Shown here: in pieces, positions 9,552-17,789 of the stretch
Layout of the letters: each line of letters begins with the position of its first letter
Position numbering within the stretch: position 1 is the stretch's first letter
Assembly: GCA_949300335.1 (NCBI GenBank)
Contig: CASGDV010000146.1
Location: 1 to 33,272, forward strand
Length of the DNA stretch: 33,272 nucleotides
Source of the DNA: an uncultured Bacteroidales bacterium
GTDB taxonomy: Bacteria > Bacteroidota > Bacteroidia > Bacteroidales > UBA932
Direction: 5' to 3'
Notes under the pieces: generated by a model
Database searches by the model: none
What the model was told of the DNA's origin: nothing
The model's input: the letters and a program-made list of their open reading frames with translations, nothing else
Position numbers and translations under genes: made by a program

Positions 9552-11567
9552 ATGGCAAAAAAATCAACAATCATCAGCAATTGGCCGAAATACCTGCTGC
9601 AATGGGGCGTTTTGGCTGCATTGATAGTCTTCATCACCGGAATCATTCCATGCAAGGAACCGGCTGACCCTGAAGCATACTGTCCTATGGGCGGACTCGA
9701 AGCCCTGACGACATATTTTGTGAACGGCTCACTCCCTTGCAGCATGAGTTCCCTGCAGATAATGATGGGAATTGTACTTGCCGCTGCGGTAGTGCTTTTC
9801 AGCAAACTTTTCTGCGGATATATCTGTCCTCTCGGAACTGTCCAGGACCTGCTCTTGAAACTGAGGAAGAGTCTTAAATTTAAAGGAATTAACATAAAGA
9901 ACGGTTCCATAGCGGATTCCGTATTGAGAATATTCAAATATGCCATCGTATTCTGGGTATTCTACATGACGGCAACTGCCAGCGAGCTTTTCTGCAAGAA
10001 TTTCGACCCTTATTATGCGGTAGCGACAGGCTTCAAAGGAGAAATAACACTCTGGATGTCGATTATAGCCCTGGTGCTTTTCATATTGGGCGGATTGTTT
10101 ATAAACATGTTCTGGTGCAGATACCTGTGTCCGCTCGGAGCAATTTCCAACTCCCTTAAATTCTGGATTTGGATTATAGTTCTGTTCGCAATCTACTATG
10201 TATGCGGATTGCTCGGCCTCAACATTCCTTGGTTCATTTTCCTCGGCGCATTCTGCATTCTCGGCTATCTTCTTGAAATATTGCACAGAAGACCTGGGCT
10301 TCAGCTCATGTACGTGATGAAAAATGATGCGGCTTGTACTCACTGCGGCCTCTGCGACAAGAACTGTCCTTATGGAATAGCCATAGATGCGTCAACCAGA
10401 AAGGTGAAATCAGTCGACTGTACGCTCTGCGGCGAATGTGCTGCTGTCTGCCCAACGAAGGCTCTGCATATCGGCGCATGTCAGAAAACTTCCGGAAAAT
10501 TCTGGAAAGTCGTTCCGGCAATACTTACGGTCATCCTCATCATCATCGGAATGTGGATCGGAAGAAAATTCGAACTTCCGACCATAGACGTCCAGTGGGG
10601 TATAGAACAGACGGCCGAGGACGGCACCGTAACACAGCTGAAAGATCCGTTTTCACTCAAGACAATGGAAATGGAAGGCCTGAGATCTGTCAAATGTTAC
10701 GGAAGCTCAATGGCATTCAAGGCAAAACTCCAGAAAATCAAAGGTATTTACGGAGTAAAGACATATGTCAACCATCACAGGGCTACCATCACTTATGATC
10801 CTTCTGAAACTACTCCTGAGCAGATACAGGAGAACATATATGTTCCTTCATCCTTCAGGATTTCGACTCCGGACCACAATACGGTCGACAGTCTCAAGAT
10901 TATCACCGTCAGGACGGAAAAGATGTATGACAAGATGGACATCAACTATCTCGGTCTCCAGATGAGGCTTACGGGCAGGAAAATATATGGAATCGAGTCT
11001 GAATTCGCTTGCCCTCTCATTGTAAGACTCTATGTTGATCCGTCCGAAAATCTTGATGAAAAATGGCTCAAGGATATCATTGAAATGGACAAGCTTACGA
11101 TGCCTGTTCACGGAGGCGGAACAAAAGAGATAGAAGTTGATTATGAGTTTGTCAAAATGGAAGACGGCGTGAACTACATAAAGACTGAAGATTATCTCAG
11201 GAAAATGTTCCCTGAATACAGGTCACAGTACAAGAAAAGGGTTGCCGAATATGAAGGCAAGCCGCAGTTCATATATGAAATTGCAGACGAGTCGTTCGAA
11301 AAACCTATAGTAAGCAGATATATGCCTTATCTCAGCAGCCATCTTTCCAACTGCGAAGGAATCATCGGCGTATATCTCACCCTCAACAAGGATTTTGTGC
11401 CTTCAATACAGATTCGTTACGGTGCTCCTATGACTGCCGACAAGGTATGGGAGGAGATTACCAAGGACAAATGGACTATCACATACAAGAACAATGATGT
11501 CCGCGAAGAGGATGCTAAGATAGCATTCGATGAGAAGGGTACGGAATACGAATACGTTGAAAAATAA
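9552..11567 (+). CDS. Polytopic membrane 4Fe-4S ferredoxin-type protein with C-terminal HMA-like domains
   Basis: This is a 671-residue inner-membrane protein. About six hydrophobic segments (approximately 14-34, 68-88, 126-142, 166-188, 203-240, 319-337) carry two NapH/NosR/CcoG-type motifs, CGYICPLG near residue 88 and CRYLCPLG near 189. Two classical 4Fe-4S clusters follow, with Cys 262/265/268/272 and 290/293/296/300. After the last membrane helix, about 330 residues appear to form three tandem beta-alpha-beta-beta-alpha units resembling heavy-metal-associated (HMA) domains. The first (VKCYGSS near 380) keeps one Cys instead of CxxC and the others keep none. I infer an electron-transfer protein, perhaps reducing metal or cofactor in the periplasm, coupled to a ligand-binding tail. 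It starts 40 bp after the M16 stop. Fe-S and membrane features are directly visible; HMA homology is inference. Confidence 0.85.
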   Translation: MAKKSTIISNWPKYLLQWGVLAALIVFITGIIPCKEPADPEAYCPMGGLEALTTYFVNGSLPCSMSSLQIMMGIVLAAAVVLFSKLFCGYICPLGTVQDLLLKLRKSLKFKGINIKNGSIADSVLRIFKYAIVFWVFYMTATASELFCKNFDPYYAVATGFKGEITLWMSIIALVLFILGGLFINMFWCRYLCPLGAISNSLKFWIWIIVLFAIYYVCGLLGLNIPWFIFLGAFCILGYLLEILHRRPGLQLMYVMKNDAACTHCGLCDKNCPYGIAIDASTRKVKSVDCTLCGECAAVCPTKALHIGACQKTSGKFWKVVPAILTVILIIIGMWIGRKFELPTIDVQWGIEQTAEDGTVTQLKDPFSLKTMEMEGLRSVKCYGSSMAFKAKLQKIKGIYGVKTYVNHHRATITYDPSETTPEQIQENIYVPSSFRISTPDHNTVDSLKIITVRTEKMYDKMDINYLGLQMRLTGRKIYGIESEFACPLIVRLYVDPSENLDEKWLKDIIEMDKLTMPVHGGGTKEIEVDYEFVKMEDGVNYIKTEDYLRKMFPEYRSQYKKRVAEYEGKPQFIYEIADESFEKPIVSRYMPYLSSHLSNCEGIIGVYLTLNKDFVPSIQIRYGAPMTADKVWEEITKDKWTITYKNNDVREEDAKIAFDEKGTEYEYVEK

Positions 11568-11582
11568 GGATAGCAAATCATT

Positions 11583-13868
11583 ATGAAAATCAAGAATTAT
11601 ATGGCAATTGCAGTCATGTCAATCATGACTGCAATTGCATACACTCCAATCGCATCCGCTGATGACGGAATGTGGATGATCAATGCAATCAACAAGGCAT
11701 TGGAACAGAAGATGCAGGAAAGAGGTCTCAAGCTGAAGGCCGGAGAAATCTACAATGCGGATGCAGAAGGAGCGACATTGTCAGATGCCATTGTTGCCCT
11801 CGATTTCGGCTGTACCGGAAGCGTGATTTCGGACAAGGGACTTGTAATTACCAACCATCACTGTGCATATGGTGACGTACACTCTTTGAGTACAAATGAA
11901 CACAACTATCTTGAAGAAGGTTTCTGGGCAATGACCGACAAGGAGGAAGTAAATATTCCAGGAAAAAGCATATTCTTCCTCAAGAAAGTGATTGATGTGA
12001 CAGAAGAAACACGTCAGACCGTTGCAGATCTCAAGGCACAGGGGAAACCTTTCGGAATGAGAAAGCTGAGTTTCATTATGGAACAGAAATACAGCAAGGA
12101 AAGCGGTTATGAAGCATGGTTATCGTCAATGTGGTCCGGTTCTAAATATTACATAGCACTTTATGAAGTATACAAGGACATACGTCTCGTAGCGGCACCT
12201 CCGGTATCCATGGCAGCATTCGGAGGAGACATAGACAACTGGGAATGGCCGCAGCACAAATGCGATTTCGCCATGTACAGGATATATACGGCTCCTGACG
12301 GAAGTCCTGCAGAATACTCGGAAAACAATGTTCCTCTCAAACCGGAAAAGAAACTGAATATCTCGCTTGCAGGATACAAACCAGGCGATTATACAATGGT
12401 CATCGGTTTTCCGGGCAGAACCAACAGATACAGTTCTTCATTCGAAGTGAACGAGAAGGAAACCGTAACTCTTCCTATATCGAATGAACTCAGAGGCAAA
12501 CAGATGGAAATCATCAACAAATGGATGTCGCGCGATCCTGCTATCAGGCTTCTCTACTCCGACTATTATTTCGGTCTCAGCAATGTTCAGGAGCTGAATG
12601 CCGGAGAAGTGAAGTGTTTCGGACGTTTCAATGTGGTTGAAAACAAACAGAAGGAAGAAGAGGAACTCCAGACATGGATAGATTCCGACCCGGAAAGATC
12701 AGCCAAATGGGGAACACTGCTGAAAGATCTCAAAGCCAAATACGCAGCTGTTGAAGATATTGAAAGGAACACGACATATTACAGGGAAACACTTGTAAGG
12801 GGTTCTATGATTTCACGTGTTGCATCCAAGATCAACATTCTCAAATACGAAGTCTTGAAGAAAAACAAAATAAAACGTAATTTCGGAGTAGGAGCAAAAC
12901 CAAGTGAAGATGAAATAAACTGCTGCAAAAAATACCGTTTCTGTGGCAGGGATTTCGAATCCGTTACAAGGCAGATGAAACGTGATTACGCGAATTTCAA
13001 TCTTGACGTTGAAAGAGATCTTTTCGGATATGCAGTTGAAATGTATTATGAAAATGTAGATTCCGGATTTTTCAGCCAGTATCAGAAAGAGTTGAAGAGC
13101 AAATTCACGGGAAATGACGGGAAATGCGATTATAATGCCCTTGCAGGTTTCTTATGGGACAACAGTTTTCTGACAGATATCGAGAAAGTAAAAAAATATA
13201 TGTCTGAAGAACATACAGTCAATGAATACCTTCAGGATCCTCTGGTAAGATTCTACGAAGAGATCGGAATCATTGATTTCAACAAAAAAAGGTCTCAGAC
13301 GGAAGGCAAGCCGGACATATCTGCTCTGGAGCAGCAGCTGACCCATGCCTTTTACCAGATGCGCCTCGAAAAAGGTATAGAGCAGTATCCGGATGCGAAT
13401 TCAACAATGAGAATAACCTACGGAACAGTCGGTGACATCCAGCCTTATGATGCGGTTACATGCTCATGGAGAAGTACGACTGCCGGTATTCTCGAAAAAT
13501 ATGATCCGGACAAATATGAATTCAATCTTTCAGAAAAACAGAAAAGCCTGTACGAACAGGCAGACTGGGGAAGATGGGGATTCTATCCTTCAGGAAGCAA
13601 GAAGGGTAAGAAAGGAGAAGAAAAGACTATGTACGTCGACTTCCTTACTGACAATGACATTACAGGTGGAAACTCGGGATCTCCTGTCATGAATGCAAAT
13701 GGAGAAATCATAGGTCTTGCATTCGACGGGAACAAGGAATCACTGGCAAGTGATGCAGCCTACATCCCTGGATACAACAAATGCGTCTGCGTAGATATCA
13801 GATTTGTCCTGTGGACACTTGACAAATACGCAGGTATGGACAGGATTTTGGAAGAAATCGGAATCTGA
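11583..13868 (+). CDS. S46 family dipeptidyl-peptidase, DPP7-type
   Basis: The product is 761 residues with a signal peptide ending near IASA|DDGMW. The chymotrypsin-fold triad is recognisable: His92/93 in ITNHHC, Asp228 in KCDFAMYRIY, and Ser698 in GGNSGSPV. In Porphyromonas gingivalis DPP11 the residue 18 positions after the catalytic serine is Arg673, which selects acidic P1 residues. Here the equivalent is Gly716 (FDGN), as in DPP7, predicting preference for hydrophobic or aliphatic P1. S46 enzymes release dipeptides from the N-termini of oligopeptides in the periplasm. The gene starts 15 bp after the Fe-S gene, so it is probably co-transcribed and could trim peptides produced by the M16 protease. 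A 15-bp perfect inverted repeat lies in its signal-peptide codons. Confidence 0.94.
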   Translation: MKIKNYMAIAVMSIMTAIAYTPIASADDGMWMINAINKALEQKMQERGLKLKAGEIYNADAEGATLSDAIVALDFGCTGSVISDKGLVITNHHCAYGDVHSLSTNEHNYLEEGFWAMTDKEEVNIPGKSIFFLKKVIDVTEETRQTVADLKAQGKPFGMRKLSFIMEQKYSKESGYEAWLSSMWSGSKYYIALYEVYKDIRLVAAPPVSMAAFGGDIDNWEWPQHKCDFAMYRIYTAPDGSPAEYSENNVPLKPEKKLNISLAGYKPGDYTMVIGFPGRTNRYSSSFEVNEKETVTLPISNELRGKQMEIINKWMSRDPAIRLLYSDYYFGLSNVQELNAGEVKCFGRFNVVENKQKEEEELQTWIDSDPERSAKWGTLLKDLKAKYAAVEDIERNTTYYRETLVRGSMISRVASKINILKYEVLKKNKIKRNFGVGAKPSEDEINCCKKYRFCGRDFESVTRQMKRDYANFNLDVERDLFGYAVEMYYENVDSGFFSQYQKELKSKFTGNDGKCDYNALAGFLWDNSFLTDIEKVKKYMSEEHTVNEYLQDPLVRFYEEIGIIDFNKKRSQTEGKPDISALEQQLTHAFYQMRLEKGIEQYPDANSTMRITYGTVGDIQPYDAVTCSWRSTTAGILEKYDPDKYEFNLSEKQKSLYEQADWGRWGFYPSGSKKGKKGEEKTMYVDFLTDNDITGGNSGSPVMNANGEIIGLAFDGNKESLASDAAYIPGYNKCVCVDIRFVLWTLDKYAGMDRILEEIGI
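11604..11638 (+). repeat. Perfect 15-bp inverted repeat inside the S46 signal-peptide codons
   Basis: GCAATTGCAGTCATG at 604-618 of the 11 kb block (11604-11618) is followed by 5 nt and then its exact reverse complement at 11624-11638. It would fold into a stable hairpin starting 21 nt after the A of the start codon. It encodes the signal-peptide core AIAVMSIMTAIA. There is no T-tract after it, so it is not a terminator. Confidence 0.9.
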
Positions 13869-13881
13869 CAGTTACACCTGA

Positions 13882-14355
13882 TTACTCTGTCATGCAGCCT
13901 TTGAAATAAAATTCAGAGGCTGCTTTTTCTTTTGGAAAGCAGAAATAAGTCAGTTCCGCCTCGGAACAGACTTCTCCCTCAGAAAGAATTCTGGCTGAAA
14001 TAAAGGCAAAATTCCTTTTCTGCTCTTTCAGTCTGGCTCTTATTTCGATTTTACGGTCGGGTCCGGTAGGAACCGGTTTCCTGAATTTCACATTGAGATT
14101 AGTGGTCATTCCGGAAGTCTGGAGTTTTCTTGCTATGACCCACAAGGCAATCTCATCCATAAGAGCGGAATGGATACCTCCATGCAAAGTCTTAAGCCAT
14201 CCCTGATATTCGTCACCGGGTGTCCAGAATGATACGATTTCATCTCCGTCTTCGTAAAATTCCATCTTCAGTCCGACAGGATTGGACGGAGCACAACCGA
14301 AACAATTGTAACCTATCTCCTCCAGTCCCGACCATGGATTTATAATCTTTTTCAT
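13882..14355 (-). CDS. PaaI/YiiD-type hotdog-fold thioesterase
   Basis: The product is 157 residues from the ATG at 14355. A further in-frame ATG at 14391 is possible, but relatives as I recall them begin MKKIINPW and the upstream codons fall only a few nucleotides from the predicted transcript start. The hotdog signature is TLHGGIHSALMDEIALW near residues 61-77, containing the conserved HGG and the acidic residue used for thioester hydrolysis. NCFGC near residue 17 is typical of this Bacteroidota subgroup. It probably hydrolyses an acyl-CoA or related thioester in the cytoplasm; the substrate is unknown. The gene is downstream of clpB on the same strand but has its own -7 box and is separated by a terminator. 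Its last 14 codons overlap the terminator of the opposite operon. Confidence 0.85.
   Translation of the reverse strand: MKKIINPWSGLEEIGYNCFGCAPSNPVGLKMEFYEDGDEIVSFWTPGDEYQGWLKTLHGGIHSALMDEIALWVIARKLQTSGMTTNLNVKFRKPVPTGPDRKIEIRARLKEQKRNFAFISARILSEGEVCSEAELTYFCFPKEKAASEFYFKGCMTE
13894..13933 (+). terminator. Strong rho-independent terminator of the receptor cluster
   Basis: A 12-bp stem with a single G-U pair (13894-13905 with 13912-13923) and a 6-nt loop is followed by TTTTTCTTTT. It lies 25 bp after the S46 stop codon and entirely within the last codons of the convergent thioesterase gene. Confidence 0.88.
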
Positions 14356-14399
14356 TTTCCTTAATTGTTGCGAGTCCGTTAAATTATTCAAAACAGGAA

Positions 14400-14407
14400 C
14401 AAAGTTA
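14400..14407 (-). promoter_or_regulatory. Bacteroidota -7 element for the thioesterase gene
   Basis: On the minus strand the sequence reads TAACTTTG, a full match to TAnnTTTG. It is 44 bp upstream of the preferred ATG at 14355 and just past the clpB terminator. Confidence 0.55.
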
Positions 14408-14443
14408 AAAATTTCATATTCTTTTCAAGTATGCATAAACCGG

Positions 14444-14488
14444 AAAAGAGTGACCTCGAAAATCTCGTATGACTTTCCGGGCCACTCT
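14444..14488 (-). terminator. Terminator of clpB (minus strand)
   Basis: Read on the minus strand, AGAGTGGCC pairs with GGTCACTCT (one G-U). After a one-base bulge, an inner stem CGGAAA pairs with TTTTCG, and T residues follow the outer stem. It begins 19 nt after the clpB stop. Confidence 0.65.
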
Positions 14489-14506
14489 CCCCTATTAACC
14501 GCTTTG

Positions 14507-16663
14507 TTATTGTCTGTCCTTGAGAGAAATCTGTCCGTCAACGACGTCGACTTCTATAACGGATTCCTTATGCACCCTCCCGTCAAGGATTTCCTTGGCA
14601 AGCATATTGACAAGTTCCCTCTGCATCAGACGCTTGATAGGACGTGCTCCATAGGCAGGTTCATAACCTTTATCTGTCATATAATCTTCGAACGCCTTGC
14701 TGAAAGAGATGTTCACACCGTTCTCGGACAATTTATGCCGCAGGTCGGCCATCTGCAGATGAAGGATTTCCCTGACATCCTTTTTAGTGAGAGGTTCGAA
14801 CATTATTACCTCGTCTATCCTGTTCAGGAACTCCGGCCTTACGGAACTTTTCAGAATCTCAAGGACTTCCTTCCTGCAATTATCAAGAAGTTCCCTTTTC
14901 CTGTCAAGTGCCGTCGGATTATTTCCTTCCGGCAATCTGTCCATATAGCCCTGTATGATATCGGCTCCTACATTTGATGTCATAATCAGAATCGTATTCT
15001 TGAAATCCACCGTACGTCCTTTGTTATCGGTCAGACGTCCGTCATCGAGAACCTGGAGCAGAATATTGAAGACATCAGGGTGGGCCTTTTCTATTTCATC
15101 GAGCAGCACGACCGAATAAGGTTTTCTCCTTACTGCCTCCGTCAGCTGACCGCCTTCATCATATCCGACATATCCCGGAGGAGCTCCGACCAGTCTGCTC
15201 ACTGAATGCCGCTCCTGATATTCACTCATATCGATACGGGTAATCATGTTTTCATCATTGAACAGGAATTCCGCGAGTGCTTTTGCAAGTTCCGTCTTAC
15301 CGACTCCGGTTGTACCCATGAACAGGAATGACCCGATAGGCCGTCTTTCATTCTGAAGTCCGGCACGGGAACGTCTTACGGCATCTGAAACGGCCGTAAT
15401 GGCCTGCTCCTGACCGACTACCCTTTTGTGCAGTTCAGTTTCCATTCTGAGAAGCTTTTCCCTTTCGCTTTCCAGCATCCTGTTGACAGGAATACCAGTC
15501 CACTTTGCAACAACCTCCGCAATATCTTCCGGCGTCACTGCCTCTGTTATGATAGGATCCTTTATCGCAGCCTGTCTTGCAGACAATTCCGAAATCTGCT
15601 TTTTGGCCTCTTCCATTTTGCCGTATCGGATTTCCGCTACCTTGCCGTAATCGCCCTGCCTTTCAGCATTCTGCGCCTGGATTTTGTAATCTTCCATCAT
15701 CTGACGGTACTTCTGGAGACCTGAAATAATTTCCTTTTCTTCCTTCCATCTCTTCATCAGTTCATCCTTCCGTGCATTCAGTTCCTCCAGATCCGATTTT
15801 ATTTTATCCATCTTCACTGACACGCCTTCCCTCTTTATGGCTTCCCTCTCTATCTCAAGCTGGCGTATCCTGCTGTTCAGATCATCTATCGGTTCAGGTA
15901 CGGAATTCATCTCCAGTCTCAACTTTGAAGCGGCCTCATCGACAAGATCTATAGCCTTGTCCGGCAAGAAACGGTTTGTAATATATCTGTGGGACAGTTC
16001 TACAGCCGCAATTAGCGCATCATCATCAATCCTTACCTTATGATGGTTTTCATATCTTTCCTTAAGGCCACGCATGATTGAAATCGACTCTGCCGGAGAA
16101 GGTTCGTCGACCATGACCATCTGGAAACGCCTCTCCAGGGCCTTGTCCGCTTCAAAGTACTTCTGATACTCATCCAATGTAGTCGATCCTATCGTACGCA
16201 GTTCACCTCTGGCCAGAGCCGGCTTCAGGATATTGGAAGCATCCATTGCACCGGATGTTCTTCCGGCTCCGACAAGTGTATGGATTTCATCTATAAACAG
16301 AATGATTTCACCGTCGCTGTCCACGACTTCCTTTACTACTCCCTTCAGCCTTTCCTCAAACTCTCCCTGATATTTGGCTCCGGCTATCAATGCACCGAGG
16401 TCCAGGGAGTAAATCTTTTTTGACTTTAGATTTTCCGGAACCTGACCGTCGATTATCTTCTGTGCTATTCCTTCTGAAATGGCCGTTTTTCCGACACCCG
16501 GCTCACCTACCAATATAGGGTTGTTCTTGGTCCTTCGGCTCAGAATCTGCAGAACACGGCGTATCTCCTCATCTCGGCCGATCACGGGATCCAGTTTTCC
16601 CTGTGCAGCTCTCTCATTCAGATTCACTGCGAATTTTTCAAGATTTTCAAATTTATTTTCCAT
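14507..16663 (-). CDS. clpB: ClpB-type disaggregase lacking the N-terminal domain
   Basis: This 718-residue AAA+ protein is clearly ClpB-like over two ATPase modules. D1 has Walker A GEPGVGKT at 53-60 and Walker B ILFIDE at 121-126. A full coiled-coil middle domain lies at about 260-370, which distinguishes ClpB from ClpA/ClpC. D2 has Walker A GTTGVGKT at 450-457, Walker B VVLLDE at 518-523 and the pore-loop region GAPPGYVGY near 493-501. Typical ClpB is about 860 residues; the roughly 145-residue N-domain is absent. The 122 bp upstream up to secG cannot encode it, and the short start has a strong Shine-Dalgarno and its own -7 box, so this is not a mis-called start. It resembles the internally initiated short ClpB of E. 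coli, but here as the only form at this locus. It should still disaggregate proteins with DnaK/J, with altered client choice. Confidence 0.95.
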   Translation of the reverse strand: MENKFENLEKFAVNLNERAAQGKLDPVIGRDEEIRRVLQILSRRTKNNPILVGEPGVGKTAISEGIAQKIIDGQVPENLKSKKIYSLDLGALIAGAKYQGEFEERLKGVVKEVVDSDGEIILFIDEIHTLVGAGRTSGAMDASNILKPALARGELRTIGSTTLDEYQKYFEADKALERRFQMVMVDEPSPAESISIMRGLKERYENHHKVRIDDDALIAAVELSHRYITNRFLPDKAIDLVDEAASKLRLEMNSVPEPIDDLNSRIRQLEIEREAIKREGVSVKMDKIKSDLEELNARKDELMKRWKEEKEIISGLQKYRQMMEDYKIQAQNAERQGDYGKVAEIRYGKMEEAKKQISELSARQAAIKDPIITEAVTPEDIAEVVAKWTGIPVNRMLESEREKLLRMETELHKRVVGQEQAITAVSDAVRRSRAGLQNERRPIGSFLFMGTTGVGKTELAKALAEFLFNDENMITRIDMSEYQERHSVSRLVGAPPGYVGYDEGGQLTEAVRRKPYSVVLLDEIEKAHPDVFNILLQVLDDGRLTDNKGRTVDFKNTILIMTSNVGADIIQGYMDRLPEGNNPTALDRKRELLDNCRKEVLEILKSSVRPEFLNRIDEVIMFEPLTKKDVREILHLQMADLRHKLSENGVNISFSKAFEDYMTDKGYEPAYGARPIKRLMQRELVNMLAKEILDGRVHKESVIEVDVVDGQISLKDRQ

Positions 16664-16670
16664 ATGTCAT

Positions 16671-16676
16671 CCTCCT
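16671..16676 (-). promoter_or_regulatory. Strong Shine-Dalgarno sequence of the short clpB
   Basis: On the minus strand AGGAGG lies 7 nt before the ATG at 16663. Such a perfect match is uncommon among the genes of this window, and it fixes the clpB start. Confidence 0.75.
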
Positions 16677-16698
16677 TTTTCCTCTCAGGCAGGACAAC

Positions 16699-16706
16699 CA
16701 AAGATA
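16699..16706 (-). promoter_or_regulatory. Bacteroidota -7 element for clpB
   Basis: The minus strand reads TATCTTTG, a full TAnnTTTG match identical to the boxes before dnaE and ksgA. Predicted transcription starts about 30 nt upstream of the clpB start codon. Confidence 0.6.
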
Positions 16707-16732
16707 GCCGTCTGCCCGAAAGACAAACGGCT
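16706..16732 (-). repeat. Inverted repeat between secG and clpB
   Basis: An 11-bp imperfect palindrome (16706-16716 with 16722-16732, 5-nt loop; two G-U pairs on the minus-strand RNA) sits immediately upstream of the clpB -7 box. It may be the secG terminator (the following bases ATCTTTGG are a poor T-tract) or an operator between the -33 and -7 regions. It does not match the CIRCE element. Confidence 0.6.
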
Positions 16733-16785
16733 ATAAGTCAAATTATATTCCAATCCGGACGGTCTGACAAATTGTCAGTCCGAAA

Positions 16786-17154
16786 TTATTCCTGTGCGGC
16801 TTCCGTCGAAGGATTTTCCTGTGCCGGTGCTGTCTGCTGTACAGGAGCAGCTGGGAATTCAGGCATCTGGTCCGGAACCGAATTCTCAATCCTGTCGGTG
16901 ATATCCATTTCACTCTTACCGGTATTGTCCGCGGTGAAAGTAGTCACAACCGATATCACAAAAACAAAAGCGACAAGACCCCATGTAATCTTTTCCAGAA
17001 TGTCAGCGGTCTGCCTGACACCGAAAGTCTGGTTTCCTGCGGCAAAATTACTTGCGAGTCCGCCTCCCTTGCCGTTCTGCAACAACACAACTATGGTCAG
17101 CAATACACTTGCAAGGATAACAGCCACAACAAGAATTGTAAATAATACGTTCAT
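16786..17154 (-). CDS. secG: Preprotein translocase subunit SecG
   Basis: This is a 122-residue inner-membrane protein with two hydrophobic segments (about 3-25 and 55-75). They flank the conserved cytoplasmic loop with LLQNGKGGGLASNFAAGNQTF, the family hallmark. The C-terminal tail is acidic and Pro/Gln/Ala-rich, ending near PAAPVQQTAPAQENP, longer than in E. coli SecG and typical of Bacteroidota. SecG assists SecYE and SecA in protein export. It starts 16 bp after the TPR-like gene, as the last member of the sigma-54 activator, lptE, TPR, secG operon. Confidence 0.95.
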   Translation of the reverse strand: MNVLFTILVVAVILASVLLTIVVLLQNGKGGGLASNFAAGNQTFGVRQTADILEKITWGLVAFVFVISVVTTFTADNTGKSEMDITDRIENSVPDQMPEFPAAPVQQTAPAQENPSTEAAQE

Positions 17155-17170
17155 ATTTTTTTTCTAAAAT

Positions 17171-17782
17171 TTAATTACTTTCCTTCAGTTTTTCGATAAG
17201 GGCTGCAAAGTAAGCATTTTTTTCCGGATATGCCAAACGAAGTTTCGAATAAATGTGCTCAGCCTGTTGATAATAACCTTGTTCGGCATATATTTGAGCC
17301 AATGTTTCCGTATAAAGGTCAAGTTCTTCATGACGCTTCAATTCCTCCGGGGTCATTTCGGATTTGGCCTTGGCTGCAAACTTCGAAAATACACAGTCAT
17401 CCGATTTTTTCACTGCTTCGTACTCGGATTGCGTAAAATAATCTCCGCCGGGAACCCTTGCATTCCCCTTGCCGACTTCTGTTCCGCTCCCTACATCCGC
17501 CGTATCTCCGGCATCCGGAGCTATGTATCTCCGCAACAGTTCGGAAATATTCTCATCGGTACAGGATAAACCCGCACTGTTTCTCATCATATCGGCAATC
17601 ATTCTCCTGTCGACGATATACATGGCGGCATCGGAAAACTGGCATTTACCCCATTGATCGCCTCCCATATCGGACATGCGCGACGCAAGTTCCTTCCTCG
17701 CGGCTCCGAACCACGGATACAGATTGACAACCCCCGTCAATTCATCAATGGACAATGATTTCAGTTTTATATAATCTTCCAT
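17171..17782 (-). CDS. Conserved TPR-like protein of the lptE-secG operon
   Basis: The product is 203 residues with no signal peptide. The C-terminal part (about 150-200; LDLYTETLAQIYAEQGYYQQ, then AEHIYSKLRLAYP) forms one clear and perhaps a second tetratricopeptide-type helical hairpin. The N-terminal part (residues 1-90) is helical with no motif I recognise. It lies 7 bp after lptE and 16 bp before secG. The tight packing suggests a scaffold role linked to envelope biogenesis, but no specific function can be assigned. Confidence 0.75.
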   Translation of the reverse strand: MEDYIKLKSLSIDELTGVVNLYPWFGAARKELASRMSDMGGDQWGKCQFSDAAMYIVDRRMIADMMRNSAGLSCTDENISELLRRYIAPDAGDTADVGSGTEVGKGNARVPGGDYFTQSEYEAVKKSDDCVFSKFAAKAKSEMTPEELKRHEELDLYTETLAQIYAEQGYYQQAEHIYSKLRLAYPEKNAYFAALIEKLKESN

Positions 17783-17789
17783 AACCTAA

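Noticed and set aside
8741-9946. Long open frame (401 codons) on the minus strand across the M16 and Fe-S genes
   Set aside because: It lies antisense to two well-supported genes, has no recognisable domain or signal, and its His/Tyr/Phe-rich composition is that of a shadow frame.
14356-14391. Upstream ATG for the thioesterase
   Set aside because: It would sit only 8 nt after the -7 box and adds residues not seen in relatives I recall, which start MKKIINPW.
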